A DNA stretch of 64,000 nt from Lepidurus packardi (lineage: Eukaryota; Arthropoda; Branchiopoda; Notostraca; Triopsidae). The notes under the pieces were generated by a model. The model ran no database searches and was not told the DNA's origin. It worked only from the letters and a program-made list of their open reading frames with translations. The stretch lies in contig JAKZAN010000001.1 of assembly GCA_023053545.1 (NCBI GenBank), positions 1 to 64,000 of the forward strand, given 5' to 3'. Each line of letters starts with the position of its first letter. Position 1 is the stretch's first letter. Below are positions 1 through 10,575 of this stretch, piece by piece. Both the position numbers and the translations under genes were made by a program.

Positions 1-24
1 TTTCAGCAGAATTAAATACGCAAT

Positions 25-3000
25 TTACACAGGGAACCAAAACTCGCACACCTCATCTTCTACGTACCTAAGGCCGTAATCCAGTTTTCGTTCTCTGAAC
101 ACATGCATAGCATCACATGCTTCCTCCTTAGATAAGTCATGCAGCGTTAACGAAGTTTTAGATTCATTGTCGTTTGTTTTTCCTGGCCATGTTTCAGCCT
201 TGTCTGCAATAGCATGGAATATACCAATTGTTTCATGGTACCAAAAGGTACAAGATAAAGTTTGAAGCATAGGAACACTTAAAACTATTTTCAACAAAGC
301 CAAGACAATATTATCGCTTTTCAAAGCTTCCTCATCACTGGAGGATAATGGAGTTGAAGGACCAGGACCTATGGAGATCTTTGATAAATCAGATTTATCA
401 ATTGGCAGTTCGACTCTCTTCATCCTCGGACAGCGTTGAAGGGCTTCTCGGATCGGATGCAGCATCAGAACTTCGCTGTTTTGCCAAAAGCTCCATCGTA
501 ATGACAACTCTTCAATATTGTCTCCACTACTTCCGGTTAAGGCCTCCAACAACTGGTTGCCATAGAACTCCGTGTCATTGTTTGGAGTCTTTCCATAGAT
601 TCCGCCGATGGAAAGGGTCCGCAGATTAGGTGCAGTTAGGTTCAACCAACTAAACAATTCGATTGGAAAATCGCAGTCATCGATGGTCAATTCCTCCAGG
701 TTTAGTGCCAGATTTCTCCAAGCAAGGAGGAGCTCTTGGTTCTCATCAGCTGACGGAAGCAATCCATCAAGCTCCAATGAAATTTCATTAAGATGAAGAC
801 TTTTCAGAGAGCATTTATCCTTGACCGCGTACTTGCTGATTTCAGTAACCTGTAATACGAGTAAGAAGGAATTTCTTCGTATAAACAAGGGTGAATTGTG
901 ATTGAATTATTCATGAAAAGGGTGATGGCGCGAATATGAAAAGTTTTTGGGAAGTGCAGTTGTACAATTTTCTCACTCACGTTAAATTGGAAATGCGTGT
1001 CTGAAAGCTTTAGCGTTTCAAGTTTACTGGCGAGCATCACTAGGTCTTCAAGCAGTACGTCTCGACATTTGTTGAGGTGCAGCGAAGTGAGACTGCACCC
1101 AGGCTCCGAAAGTCGTTTTAATATTGGGTTCAACATACCACAAGACCTAGAAAAACCTCGTTAGTTAATAGTTGTGATTACGTGGCTATTGTCCTTATAC
1201 TCCAAGCCCAGGTGTTGCAAGTGAGACAACCACTTCTCAGCCAAGACTTCCAATAGTAGTGATATATCATCATAATAATCTGCAATAAGAATTTAAAGAG
1301 TAAGTTGGAGTGTGTTGCTGCATCATCTTGGAGACGTCCACATGACATGACATCAACGTCTGCGATCCAATAACTACAGCGCTCCCTCGTACTTACTGTA
1401 AAAAAAGAACTCGAAACACTTGAGACGGCAAGCTTCAGGAACCTCTTGCATGGCCTCGGTCATCGCCGTTTTTAAATCTAAGTATTAAAAATAGCCAAAA
1501 TAAAATCCAGAAATATAACTTAACCTACCTTGTGAAGCTCCATATAATCTCAATTGGACAGGACAGGAAAAAGATTTAAGAAGCTCCTGAAGACAGTGAG
1601 CTAATTCTTGTCGCGTTGGGTCGCCAGTTATTTCGTAGATTCCATTACATTTCAATTTATGAAGAACAACACCGGACTTGGACAAAGTCCGGAACACAAC
1701 TGGTAAATTGTGTTCTATAAAACCCCCTTCCAAAGTAATGGAAATGGGGCAATCCTTGGGTGATGCAAAGGGTGCGTTTGTTCTTCCAGTGTTCTTCTTG
1801 CCGATCTTTTCAACCAGTTCAAGCTGAGTTAGGCTAGGCTCAACTGAGCTAACTCTGAGATATCCCTCTTCTGTATGTTGGAGGTCCAGCTCGTTCGGCA
1901 GAGCATCTTTAAATTCGGACCAGGTATCAGCGGCACCATATTGGGTGAAATAATTTTTCATAAACTTGTTAAGACAGTCGAAAGGAAACTTAACGACACG
2001 GAAAACGTCGACTAAACACCTCGACTTTCCCATTTCCATCAGGGAAACCGTAACTTCATCGAAGCTGGCATTTAGCCGATACAGGTCAAGTAAGTTCTGT
2101 TCCAAAAGATCCGGGTCGGTTTCTCTACCAAGATAGTAGGCGGCTAGAAATTCTGCCGTGGTTCGATGAGGAACTTGGTAATGAGGAATCTTCTCTTTGG
2201 TGTCTTGTACCAGAACACCTGCCGCGATTAGTTGAGTAACTTTGACGTCGGTAGTTTGAGCCTTTGATTTGTTTCCCGTTATGTCAAACAAGGTGAAGCT
2301 CATGCTTTCAGTTTTGAGACCGTTGACGCAAAGACGACCAAACTCTTGGAGGTAGCTTTCATGACCTTCTATGATCTGACTGTCGAGGACAGTCAAGTTC
2401 CAGAATTCTCCAGTTTGCTTCCTGGCTGCGCGGTACAGGTTCCGGTTGATCATGGCAAAGTAAAGACCCGAAACAGTTGAAGGTAGTTCACGGTTCGGGC
2501 ACTCGCTGACTAAGCAGCACATCATGACGCAAAGCAGTGGACATTGAGCTAGTTCCTTGTAAGGACTCTCGACTCGTAGCTTCCGTAGGAATTGGATGAA
2601 TTGCTCCAGACTGAGTGGTTCAGCTACAGGCTTTAGTGGGTAAATTTCTTCAACATTTTTAAAATCATCGATACTAGGTAGGATCGAGTCATCGAGTTCG
2701 CTATCGGAATCCGACACTCCGACCAGTCTATCGAAACAATTTATAACATCGGCTTTGGTTAAGTGACCTGCCTTGATGAAGAACTTGCCAACTGCCTCTG
2801 CCACTTGTCTTTGTCCAAAGCCTTCAACTGTTACAAGCTGGGCATTACCTTTGACATCATCGGGCACATGTCTGCATCTCGATGTGAGCACCACGTGGCA
2901 CTGCATCATGTCTTCTTTCTTCATAATCCGATCTACCCCTTCCTTGGTCCTAGCATTGGCCTCATCGTACCCGTCGAGTAGAATCAGGACCTTTTCTGCT

Positions 3001-3918
3001 TCACTCTCTAATACATCTTCTAGTCGCCATGTTTTTTTACCTTTCAGTTTCATCTTCTTTTTGTAGACTTTTTCCATGTAACTCAAGATGTTTCCCTGGT
3101 TGAAATTTAGGAACAAATAGAGCCTAGATGATCCATGTTTAAGTAGACTTACATCTTCACCAACGGAGCCCAGTTTTACTACAAGCAGTAGACTAAAATC
3201 ACTGGTGTACTTGTTTGAGTCGCTTTTAGACCAATCAGAAGCGATCTTAAGCATCAAGGTTGACTTTCCATATCCGGCGTCTCCTTCGATCAGAATGCGG
3301 TAACTACCCCCTTTCGGAAAATGTTTCTGAAAGTGCCATCGAGTGCGCTTGATGAGTTTTAAGAAAATTTAAGTGTAATTCTTACCTGACATTGTTCAAA
3401 AAGTTTTTCCACGCCAAACTTAGTTGAGTCTTCTAAGGTTAGCTCCGTATAGACTTCGTCGATGTCCCAAGTGTGCTTGGGGTACCATGGCAGTGGAGAA
3501 GCTTTGCACAAGGCAGTCGAATAGTACTCTTTCAAGCCTTCGCACTATAAAAGCAAACGCATACAGTTGTTGACATTGCTACTATCAATGAATTCGAGCC
3601 TTTACTTCTAACTTATTCATGTCCGCGGGTTGGTTTCCAACGTTAGTGACACCACCAATGCAAACATTTTCAGCACGGTTGACGGTAACTGGACCATTGA
3701 AGGTATTAGTAGTGCTTTGTTGGGAACCTATAATGAGACATCGGTATTTAATTTTAACCGCTCATACCCCTTAAACCCTGTAAAGTATGGTTGCCTACTT
3801 CCAGCTTCCGAGCTTTTCTTTTCTGAGGTGTGGTCCATCGTGCCAGTATTCTCCTCCACTTTCGATCTCTTTGACGGCCACATCTTATGCGTGATGTCAC
3901 TTCACCGGTTGAATTTTT
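25..3918 (-). CDS. NLR-A: NACHT-LRR innate-immune-type receptor
   Basis: Eight exons in transcript order: 3918-3777, 3727-3606, 3544-3386, 3326-1529, 1477-1397, 1279-1201, 1146-981, 849-25. Junctions are GT-AG, phases match, and the total is 3372 nt (1123 residues plus stop). The parts in order are: a Lys/Arg-rich segment (residues 1-47); a RHIM-like segment (48-88); a helical linker ending in LPWYPKHTWDIDEVYTEL (about 89-141); a NACHT with Walker A GDAGYGKST, Walker B VLILLDGYDEA and sensor-like VVLTSRC; a winged-helix-like region with VPHRTTAEFLAAYYLG; then LRRs. Such proteins are cytosolic NTP-driven sensors that oligomerise on activation; the ligand is unknown. The start is unresolved because a stop lies directly upstream of the first listed exon, at a good acceptor (cccttag). 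Unlike copies B-D, this copy has LINE sequence where their TATA box sits, so expression may be altered. Confidence 0.85.
3606..3727 (-). other. RHIM-like amyloid-motif exon of NLR-A
   Basis: This exon encodes about 41 residues with a ladder of Asn, Gly and Val, including FNGPVTVNRAENVCIGG followed by VTNVGNQ. The V-C-I-G core with flanking Asn and hydrophobic residues resembles the [VI]-Q-[VI]-G core of RHIM and fly cryptic-RHIM motifs, with Cys in place of Gln. It lies just before the helical linker and NACHT, where amyloid signalling motifs occur in other NLRs. The assignment is by eye. Confidence 0.5.
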
Positions 3919-4189
3919 CTAAGGGAAATGTTTGTTTTATACACGCATTCACAACACATAAACAAGGTAACTGAAGCACTTTCTGCCACGCCCTTTGTTG
4001 TTCACATTAAAAGCAGCAAACTGCGAACGTCAGACGACAATAAAGATAAAGACGACAGGCGAAGTGGCACTGCATCGTCGTCTGCTGCATTCACGACAGG
4101 TGTCGCTGCCTATTCAACTCCGGCTGACTTTGGTCCGAACACGAATTGACACTATTATTTGGAGATGGGCGTGCTTAGGAAAGTGCATG

Positions 4190-4786
4190 TTAAAGAAAGG
4201 GGACGGAATTTAGACCGTCACCGAACATTTCAATAATACCGACTAGTCCTGTAACGCTCACGTCTTCAACTAAAAATGACTGGGCTAAAAATGGCTTGTA
4301 TTCTGTAAGATTGCCAAAACCCAGTACGTTCTCGAGCTCAAATTCGATTCCCTCTTGTATCATTTGATTCTCGAGTATTTCCCGTCCAAATGAGTGGTAC
4401 AAGCATTCCGTAATCTCGAGTTCCACCGTATCTTCCCTCTCTCCACACCTATCTTTCGTGCTATTTCTTTTTAGATTAAATCTGTTCCTGTTTTTCCGTA
4501 TCCACATGAATCGCAGAAGAGCAACGCATACTTTCCTGTTTTGTGTAATAACCTGTCTGGTATGACTTTGAGTCTTAAATCTGGTACTAAGATTTCGTGT
4601 ATTGGACTCTCTGCATGTGGCACAAAAAGCTAACGATGGTGACTCAACTCTTACTGCTCTCTCTCTCACCTTTCCTAACTGACCTCTCACCGAGCCTAAC
4701 TGCCCTCGAGGTCGCATTCCAATTGAGGGCAGGTAGATCAGTGCTTTTTTTTTGCCGGATCTTAGATCCTTACCGATCATTCGCAT
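4190..4786 (-). mobile_element. LINE C-terminal fragment fused upstream of NLR-A
   Basis: An open frame of 198 codons. Its middle (CGEREDTVE, then a later ECLYHSF-like stretch and REILENQ) resembles the C-terminal Cys/His region of LINE reverse transcriptases. About 4540-4740 is an inverted copy of 52830-53000, the 3' part of the second LINE family in this window. The fragment stops abruptly near 4258. From there toward lower coordinates the sequence is the normal NLR upstream region found in copies B-D, so the last 20 or so codons are not LINE. No poly(A) tract or target-site duplication is evident, which suggests rearrangement rather than clean insertion. Confidence 0.6.
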
Positions 4787-4839
4787 TTATTGCCGATCAG
4801 ATCAGATCTGATCCTGCAAATCTTCGGAAAGTTTAGATC

Positions 4840-5537
4840 CGGAGCGGGCTAAATGAAAGGTCCACAGAAGAATTTTGGCTGACCTCTTGACTGACAGCTA
4901 CTGGCTCGTTCAGGTCGGTGTCCAATTCGTTGTCTAGCTTCTCGGAGCCTTTAGAAGGCTTTCAACCACAGTACTAAAAAGCGGACGTATTTCACTGGTC
5001 TTTGGTTTCGGGTTGTTGGTGGCAGCAACGTCTGTTCCACTTGTTCCTTCGTTGGCTATGAAGAAAACAATCCCGTAACTATATATAGAGCTACTATTAC
5101 GCAGGTTAAATTCTCTTACCAGCGAAAGGATGCCGAAATTCCAATTCCTGCTTCACTAAATTGATCACTTCAGCTTGTGTCCGCCCAGACAAAGGAATCC
5201 ATTTTTTCTTGAATCGAGGATCAAGCACGGTTCCTGGAACATAATCCACATCTGTCAAAAGCAATCTCCATAGACTATTTTAATTAAATGATCTTACGTA
5301 AAAGGTATCGTTAAGGACATATCCCAAACGTCGCTTTAAGGATTCGTGAAATACTTGAGCCGTTTGACGGCAATAAAGTACCAACGTGCTTTCGGGGTTC
5401 ACAGATGTATCCGAGGATGTTCTGTTAACCATATCCAAATACGCTGGTATGACTAGTCCAAGGGTTTCCGAATCCTTTTGAAAAGCATCGGTGGCAAGTT
5501 TAAAAGGTCCAAGCAGAACTACAAGTTCTTTAAGCAT
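4840..5537 (-). pseudogene. hAT transposase C-terminal fragment, copy 1
   Basis: Three exons can be read: 5537-5298, 5251-5120, and about 5055 to 4845. The first contains LLGPFKLATDAFQKDSET and VIPAYLDMVNR; the second contains VLDPRFKKKWIPL. LDPRFK is characteristic of hAT-family (ZBED-like) transposases just before the dimerisation region. The third exon carries ATNNPKPKTSEIRPLFS, then a frameshift and a stop. The BED zinc finger and catalytic N-terminal part are missing. This copy extends further 3' than copies 2-4. It could be a domesticated hAT-derived gene, but the missing N-terminus and the disrupted third exon argue for a remnant. Confidence 0.65.
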
Positions 5538-5595
5538 CTTGCAATGTAATGCTGAAAGTTGTCCGAGTTTCTTGCACGCATTCAGCTTGTTGTGG

Positions 5596-5690
5596 GTCTA
5601 TCGGGTCTCTGATCGGATTAACAGACTTGCACTTTAATCGGGTCTCTGATCGGGCCTCCAGACAGTGGCAAAGGAAGGAAGGAGAATGTC
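5596..5690. repeat. 12-base tandem repeat, unit 1
   Basis: Imperfect repeats of a 12-base word, roughly atcgggtctctg, follow the hAT fragment. The same word recurs at about 28035-28135, 44265-44370 and 60010-60115, always next to the hAT fragment. Confidence 0.7.
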
Positions 5691-7169
5691 AGGATTTCTA
5701 ACGACATAAGAGTATTGTTTAACAGTCCAATCAGCTATATATCTAGACATAATGCAGATATGGATAAATTTCTGCATGTTATACCTTACTACGTGTGTTT
5801 ATGCATGCGGAAACAAGGGCAGGGACGCGAGTTCTTAACAGATGGGGGAAAAAATTAATCAAAAAATCCATTTGACTTTGAAAAGATTCCCACTTTGAAG
5901 GCAAAGAAAGGAAGATATGTAACCAAACACGGAAAGAACACAAATGTAAAGAGAATGGTTCTCTTCGGAATCTCTGAGTCTTTTTTTAAAAATTCAATTA
6001 GATGAAAGACGTATTGTTGAATACATGAATAGAACTGGCCGAAACTGTCGTGTGGCGTTTTATAGGATCATTCAATCATCTGTATATATTATCATTTTCT
6101 AATTTAACTGGTTTATCGTAAATTTTATCAGAAATATTGCAATTTTTCGGCAATGCGACATAAGGACGACTCGAAACATGGACTCTGTGTTACCCGACAC
6201 AAGGACGCCGGGTCCCGACACAAGGACGACGAGTCCCGACAGAAGGACCCAGGCCCCGACAGAAAGCGATTAAGCCAATTAGTATGTGGAATTGAAAGTG
6301 ATTAAGCCGTATTAAAGGACATGTCACAAGACTAGGTTGGGTTACGATAGGTTAGGCGTCTTTCTGTCGGTGTCCCGAATCCTTGTGACGTATTTTTCAA
6401 TATGGTTCAAGCACTTTCTAATCCCTCTTGTGCTTAACGAATGAGCAGAGACTGTTTGAACTCGAAATTCTATTGGTCCCTTAAAAGATTATGGACCTGG
6501 CGTCCTTCTGTCAGGACCACAAGTCCTTGTGTCTGCTTCCCAATTTTTCCAATTCTTTTCTGATTTTCTAATTAAAAGATACCAGCTACCATAACTGTTT
6601 TGGCAGTGTGGAAGTTGTTTGTCTGCATTGTATAGAATTTATTTTTCTTGGAAACTAATGAAATTGGCGTTCTTAAAAGTTTGTTTCCTCTTTAGTCAAA
6701 ACCAAAATCTAAAAACGAGACCTCGCCAAACCAAACTAATCATGTTTGCGCAATTGCAAAGCTAGCATAGAAAAGGCTGGCTTCTAATGCCAACAAAAGC
6801 CTTACAATTGTATGCATCTAAGCCTTTCTTTTTGATTCAAGTACTTCGTTCAACAAGCCCAAGTTTCCTAGTTTTCCGTAAAAACCTATACGTTTCCTTC
6901 AGACTGCAAACGTTGTCGGTTCCAAAGCATTAGTTAATCTTACAAAGAACGTAAATCCTGAGTGTGAATGTTTAAAGGTTTCAAGAGATTTCGGATACTT
7001 TCTGATCCACGAAACTATTGTAAAGTTAAATGCTAATTGTCCAAAATTAATGCTAATACCCCAAGTGTTTATGAAGGAGCTGTTTGGAATCTAAAGTTTG
7101 AAAAAGTGATTTACCAAAGCCCCGAGCAGTTTTCCGTTTAGTATGTACTGTAAACTTTCTTTGGTTTAG
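5691..7169. other. No gene recognised; AT-rich, with an inverted word cluster
   Basis: No convincing coding exon was seen. At 6155-6260 the words acaaggac, agaaggac and cccgaca recur several times. Reverse-complement forms (tccttgtg, tccttctgtc) appear at about 6358-6390 and 6498-6525. This is an inverted arrangement that could be the ends of a short non-autonomous DNA element of about 400 bases. Confidence 0.4.
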
Positions 7170-7362
7170 GTACTGGGCAGTAACAAGTATTGATTACGTC
7201 CAAAAACGGACCCGGGAGCGAGTGCTGCTTATAGTCGCAGGCGTATGGTGTGCCTCATTGTTAATTTCACTCGGTCCAATGTTTGGTTGGAAAGACTCGA
7301 AATGGTATGAGCGTGTATTGGTCTTCAAGATGTGTCTGGTGAGCCAAGACGTCGCATATCAG
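7170..7362 (+). CDS. Biogenic-amine GPCR exon (5-HT1-like), fragment
   Basis: One exon with acceptor ggtttag at 7169 and a donor after 7362. It begins one base into a codon and reads YWAVTSIDYVQKRTRERV, a hydrophobic helix, LGPMFGWKD, then CLVSQDVAYQ. This is the second intracellular loop, TM4 and second extracellular loop of class A amine receptors; the motif following (DR)Y and the CLVSQD signature fit arthropod serotonin 5-HT1-type receptors best, with octopamine receptors as the alternative. The exon is undamaged, but TM1-3 were not found upstream. Downstream a LINE and a gypsy element begin at about 8 kb, so the gene is at least interrupted. Confidence 0.7.
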
Positions 7363-7677
7363 GTACTTTTGCCAGTCCTATTTTCCTTATACTAATCCTG
7401 TATTTCAATCATTCCGTTTCTTATTAGTTTAGTCTAATACGATTCTATAAACTAAAATAATGTTATGATTTTAAGACACTATATTCTATACATTCCATTT
7501 AGTCATCTTTTATTTTTCGTTACGTTACGTTCGTTTCTTTTCTTTAAGTTCGAATTTCAGACTGTCTTACGCATGTTATGATTATAAACACTCGAATAAT
7601 GTAAGATATAAAATAGCACTGGCTCTTTAACTCAGCTTTTATTTCTCTTTACAATTCTTTCCATTTTCTTCTCTTAG

Positions 7678-7902
7678 ATTAAAGTATTCATGTTGCTTGT
7701 ATACTACTATACATTTGGCAGAATAGAGTTATACAAAGCGGGCTTAGACCCATGCGACTTTGAGACCCAATATCGAAGGAGGACTGTTCTCGAGTCCTTT
7801 GAACTTGAAAGGGTTTTAAGGGATACGAAACTTGAAAGTAACTCTAGAAGCTGTAGAAGAGGACAGATAGAGCTGACAAAGAGCCAAAGTTGGAGCCGTT
7901 AG
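7678..7902 (+). CDS. Possible next GPCR exon (TM5-like)
   Basis: After a pyrimidine-rich acceptor (ttctcttag, ending at 7677) an open frame contains IKVFMLLVYYYTFGRIELY. This is hydrophobic and ends in a basic segment, as TM5 of an amine receptor does. The following residues are polar and match nothing I recognise. It lies about 300 bases after the clear GPCR exon on the same strand. The link is inference, and some motifs expected before TM5 are absent, so it may be degenerate. Confidence 0.25.
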   Translation: MKVFMLLVYYYTFGRIELYKAGLDPCDFETQYRRRTVLESFELERVLRDTKLESNSRSCRRGQIELTKSQSWSR

Positions 7903-8041
7903 AGCAAAAACACCGAAGAACAAAATCCCATTTGTCTTCCTGTTTGGTCGGAATAAAATCGAAGTTGTTTACTGTTCTACCTTCATCTGTCCCTATCCAA
8001 CCAAAGCTATACCCGATCAGCTTCAGTGACGTCATCACAGT

Positions 8042-8749
8042 ATGGAAACGTCTGATCCACAACCTCCAACCGGTTCAACCTGCACTATAAACCAACCTGA
8101 CAACACCGACCAAGAAAATGGCCAAAACATGGATACACAAAATCCAAAGGTGATAACCTGCGGAGGCTGCAACGAACCCTTTGAGAAAGACCACGCGAGA
8201 GCCAAAACCTGCCCATCCTGCAGAAATGAAGCCGCAACCAAAAGAACCAGAACACACTCACCAGGAGGAACCGTCAGGGTTACACGAACTCGCTCATCTT
8301 CAGTTGAGAAAGCAAATGAGGATAAGTTCGAATACGTAGCAAACACCATCCGAAACATCCAAGAAAACCAAATGTTATTAATCCAAGAAGTGGCCAAGCT
8401 CTCGGATACCATCCAGACACAAAGCACGTGGATCCAGAATCTGGAAAAGGAGCTCAGTTCACTACAACACCAAAGAGAAAACACAATTTCCGATGAAGCT
8501 TCATGGACACAAGTCGTGAAACGTGCCCGAAAACCCCCAAGAATACCCAAAGTTGACGTCCCTACCCCCGCTAATGTAGGAGTCACCAACAGCAATGTTA
8601 ACAAAGCTACCCCAAGGCCCCATCAAGAGTACGAAAATGTACTGGTAATTCAACAGCAAGACGTCTCAAAACGGAACCTTACAGTCGCAAGGAGAGACCT
8701 GTTAACTCTTGTCGAACAAGATATTGTTATAGACCAAGGCCAAGGCTAG
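8042..8749 (+). pseudogene. LINE-1st family ORF1, 5' part
   Basis: About 235 codons starting METSDPQPPTG. Residues near 38-62 form a small zinc-ribbon-like C-x2-C ... C-x2-C cluster (CGGCNEPF, then CPSC). A coiled-coil-like stretch follows (about residues 85-150), rich in Gln and Leu heptads. It is the N-terminal half of a LINE ORF1 (Gag-like RNA-binding protein). The frame is cut near 8746 by a gypsy LTR and continues in broken form at about 13245. It is named here only as the first LINE family in the window. Confidence 0.6.
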
Positions 8750-8755
8750 GGGGCC

Positions 8756-8928
8756 TGTAGGGAACGATAGGGGAACCACCACCTTGCTGTTTGTTGTGTT
8801 GTTAATTGGTTGTCTTAACGCTGGGCAAACGTCTACTCGGGGAAGGGTATAAAACACCGATGTTCCCAGTTAATGGGCAGTAGAGCACAGACTTGAATAC
8901 AAGCCAGAAAACTAAGCCATCCGTGACA
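8756..8928 (+). repeat. Gypsy 5' LTR with primer-binding site
   Basis: The boundary runs from TGTAGGGAACG to CCGTGACA. A TATA-type word (tataaaa) lies at 8849-8855. A primer-binding-like sequence, tggtgtcagaagtgggat, begins at 8932, a few bases after the LTR as expected. No second LTR was found to confirm the exact ends. Confidence 0.65.
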
Positions 8929-9026
8929 TTTTGGTGTCAGAAGTGGGATCTGAACTTATAACTTTTCATCCATTACAGTATCCCTGATTGTGAGTCTAGT
9001 GAGAATAACGTCTACGCGTCCTAGCC

Positions 9027-10437
9027 ATGGAGAATTTTTCGGAAACGACAGCATCGTCTACCACTCCCAAAGTTCATGTTGTTTTTGACTCGTCTGTGAT
9101 TAGCCAGCTGATGCAAAGCTTTTTCGACTCCCAAAAAGCACTAGTGGAATCGTTCACAAAGAAGATCGGTGAGGGAGCTACGAAGCTAAGCGGACATAGC
9201 CTGAGCGGTATACCCATATTTTCTGGGCAGAAGGAAGAGGACGTGCTCGTATGGATCGAGACCTTGGAACGCATGGGGAAGGTGGAAGGCTGGACGGAAG
9301 AACTACACCTTTATTGCGGCATTAAGCAAGATTGCTGGCGCTGTTGTGAATTGGCAAGACACACGCGGATACCTCTTTACTGACTGGAAGGATTGGAAGA
9401 AGGAGCTTCGATGTGCCTTTGGGAAACCTCTGACCCTGGAAGAATGGAGCAGTCAAATTCAATCCAGAGTCCCAGAACCTGATGAGCCCACTACGACGTA
9501 TCTGTACGGTAAATGGCGCTTGGTCAAGAAATGCCCCGTACAACTTACACCAGAAGAGCAGATTCATCGGATAGCGCGTGGTCTACGACATTCCGAACTG
9601 GCCATAGCAGTACTTGCCCAGAAACACACCTCTGTCGAACAGTTCATCGAAACAATAACCCAGATGGAACGCATCTCTAGCCCTGTGCCAACAAAGCCCA
9701 TCGCAGTTGTCCATGAACAGCCTCCTCCCCTTTACGCGAACCCGCCAGATCCTTCGGTCAGCGGCATGAAGACCCTGATCAGCTCCCTCGACGAGGTTGT
9801 AAAACGTCTTGCCGTTTTGGAAAAGTCAGTCAAAAACTCCGAAGGTCGCCAGACCGTATGCTACTACTGCCATACAAGTGGACATTTCGGTCGAGATTGC
9901 CCAGTAAGGACCCAGAGAAGAGACAGGAGCCCCCGGGACCTCACGGATACAACTTGCTTTCATTGCCAGAAGAAAGGCCACATCGCCCGTCTCTGTCCAG
10001 AACTCCCAAGCCGGCTCGTAAGGGCAGAGTCGGCTGAAGATTCCAAAGTCCCCATGGCCGCTACAGTACCGTCCGTTTTACCCACCATCGCAGTCACTTT
10101 GAAAGGGATCGGGACTATTATAGCACTCGTCGACTCAGGAGCAGCCCTTACGCTCATACGAAGGGACGTCTTGGCGGGAGACAATTTCGCCATCAAACAG
10201 TATTACGGGATACCGTTAGCTAGTGCTGGTGACAGTCCGGTTCCGGTACTCGGAGAACTCAACTTGGAGATTTCGCCACAGGAGATCGACAGGAATATCT
10301 GCCAACGAATGCTAGTGGTTCAGTCTGCGCCTTTTCCACTTTTTCTTGGTGTCGGTTGGATGATTAGTGTCATCACATCACTGATTAGTGTCATCACATC
10401 AATGCTAGTGTCATCACTATGGGGACTTCTGTCAGGG
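9027..10437 (+). pseudogene. Gypsy gag and protease
   Basis: Two overlapping frames, one from 9027 (MENFSETTASS) and one running from about 9346 to 10437, are joined by a frameshift near 9340. The gag capsid-like region is followed by two CCHC knuckles, CYYCHTSGHFGRDC and CFHCQKKGHIARLC. The protease active-site motif follows as ALVDSGAALTLI. The end of the frame is unusual: a short word, tgattagtgtcatcacatca, is duplicated near 10360-10400, and the reading then stops. Confidence 0.8.
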
Positions 10438-10575
10438 TAATGGTTGATTTGGAGAAGTCCTTGACATGTACAACGTTGTATGAATCAGTTACTGACCATA
10501 CTCCTCCCTCCCCCTAAATACACCGTTTTCGAACACTTACTCAACTGCTGAACTCCCCGAACGACGACATAGACA

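Noticed and set aside
2763..3066. Plus-strand open frames antisense to the NACHT exon, repeated in each copy.
   Set aside because: They mirror the conserved coding strand of the NLR genes and carry no motif of their own.
3957..3959. ATG at 3959 as NLR-A start codon.
   Set aside because: Recounting showed an in-frame TAG between it and the basic exon; that TAG is part of a good splice acceptor instead.
4063..4090. Short ATG frame MQQTTMQCHFACRLYLYCRL as NLR first exon or signal peptide.
   Set aside because: No unambiguous donor joins it to the next exon, and the hydrophobic stretch is too broken by charge to call a signal peptide.
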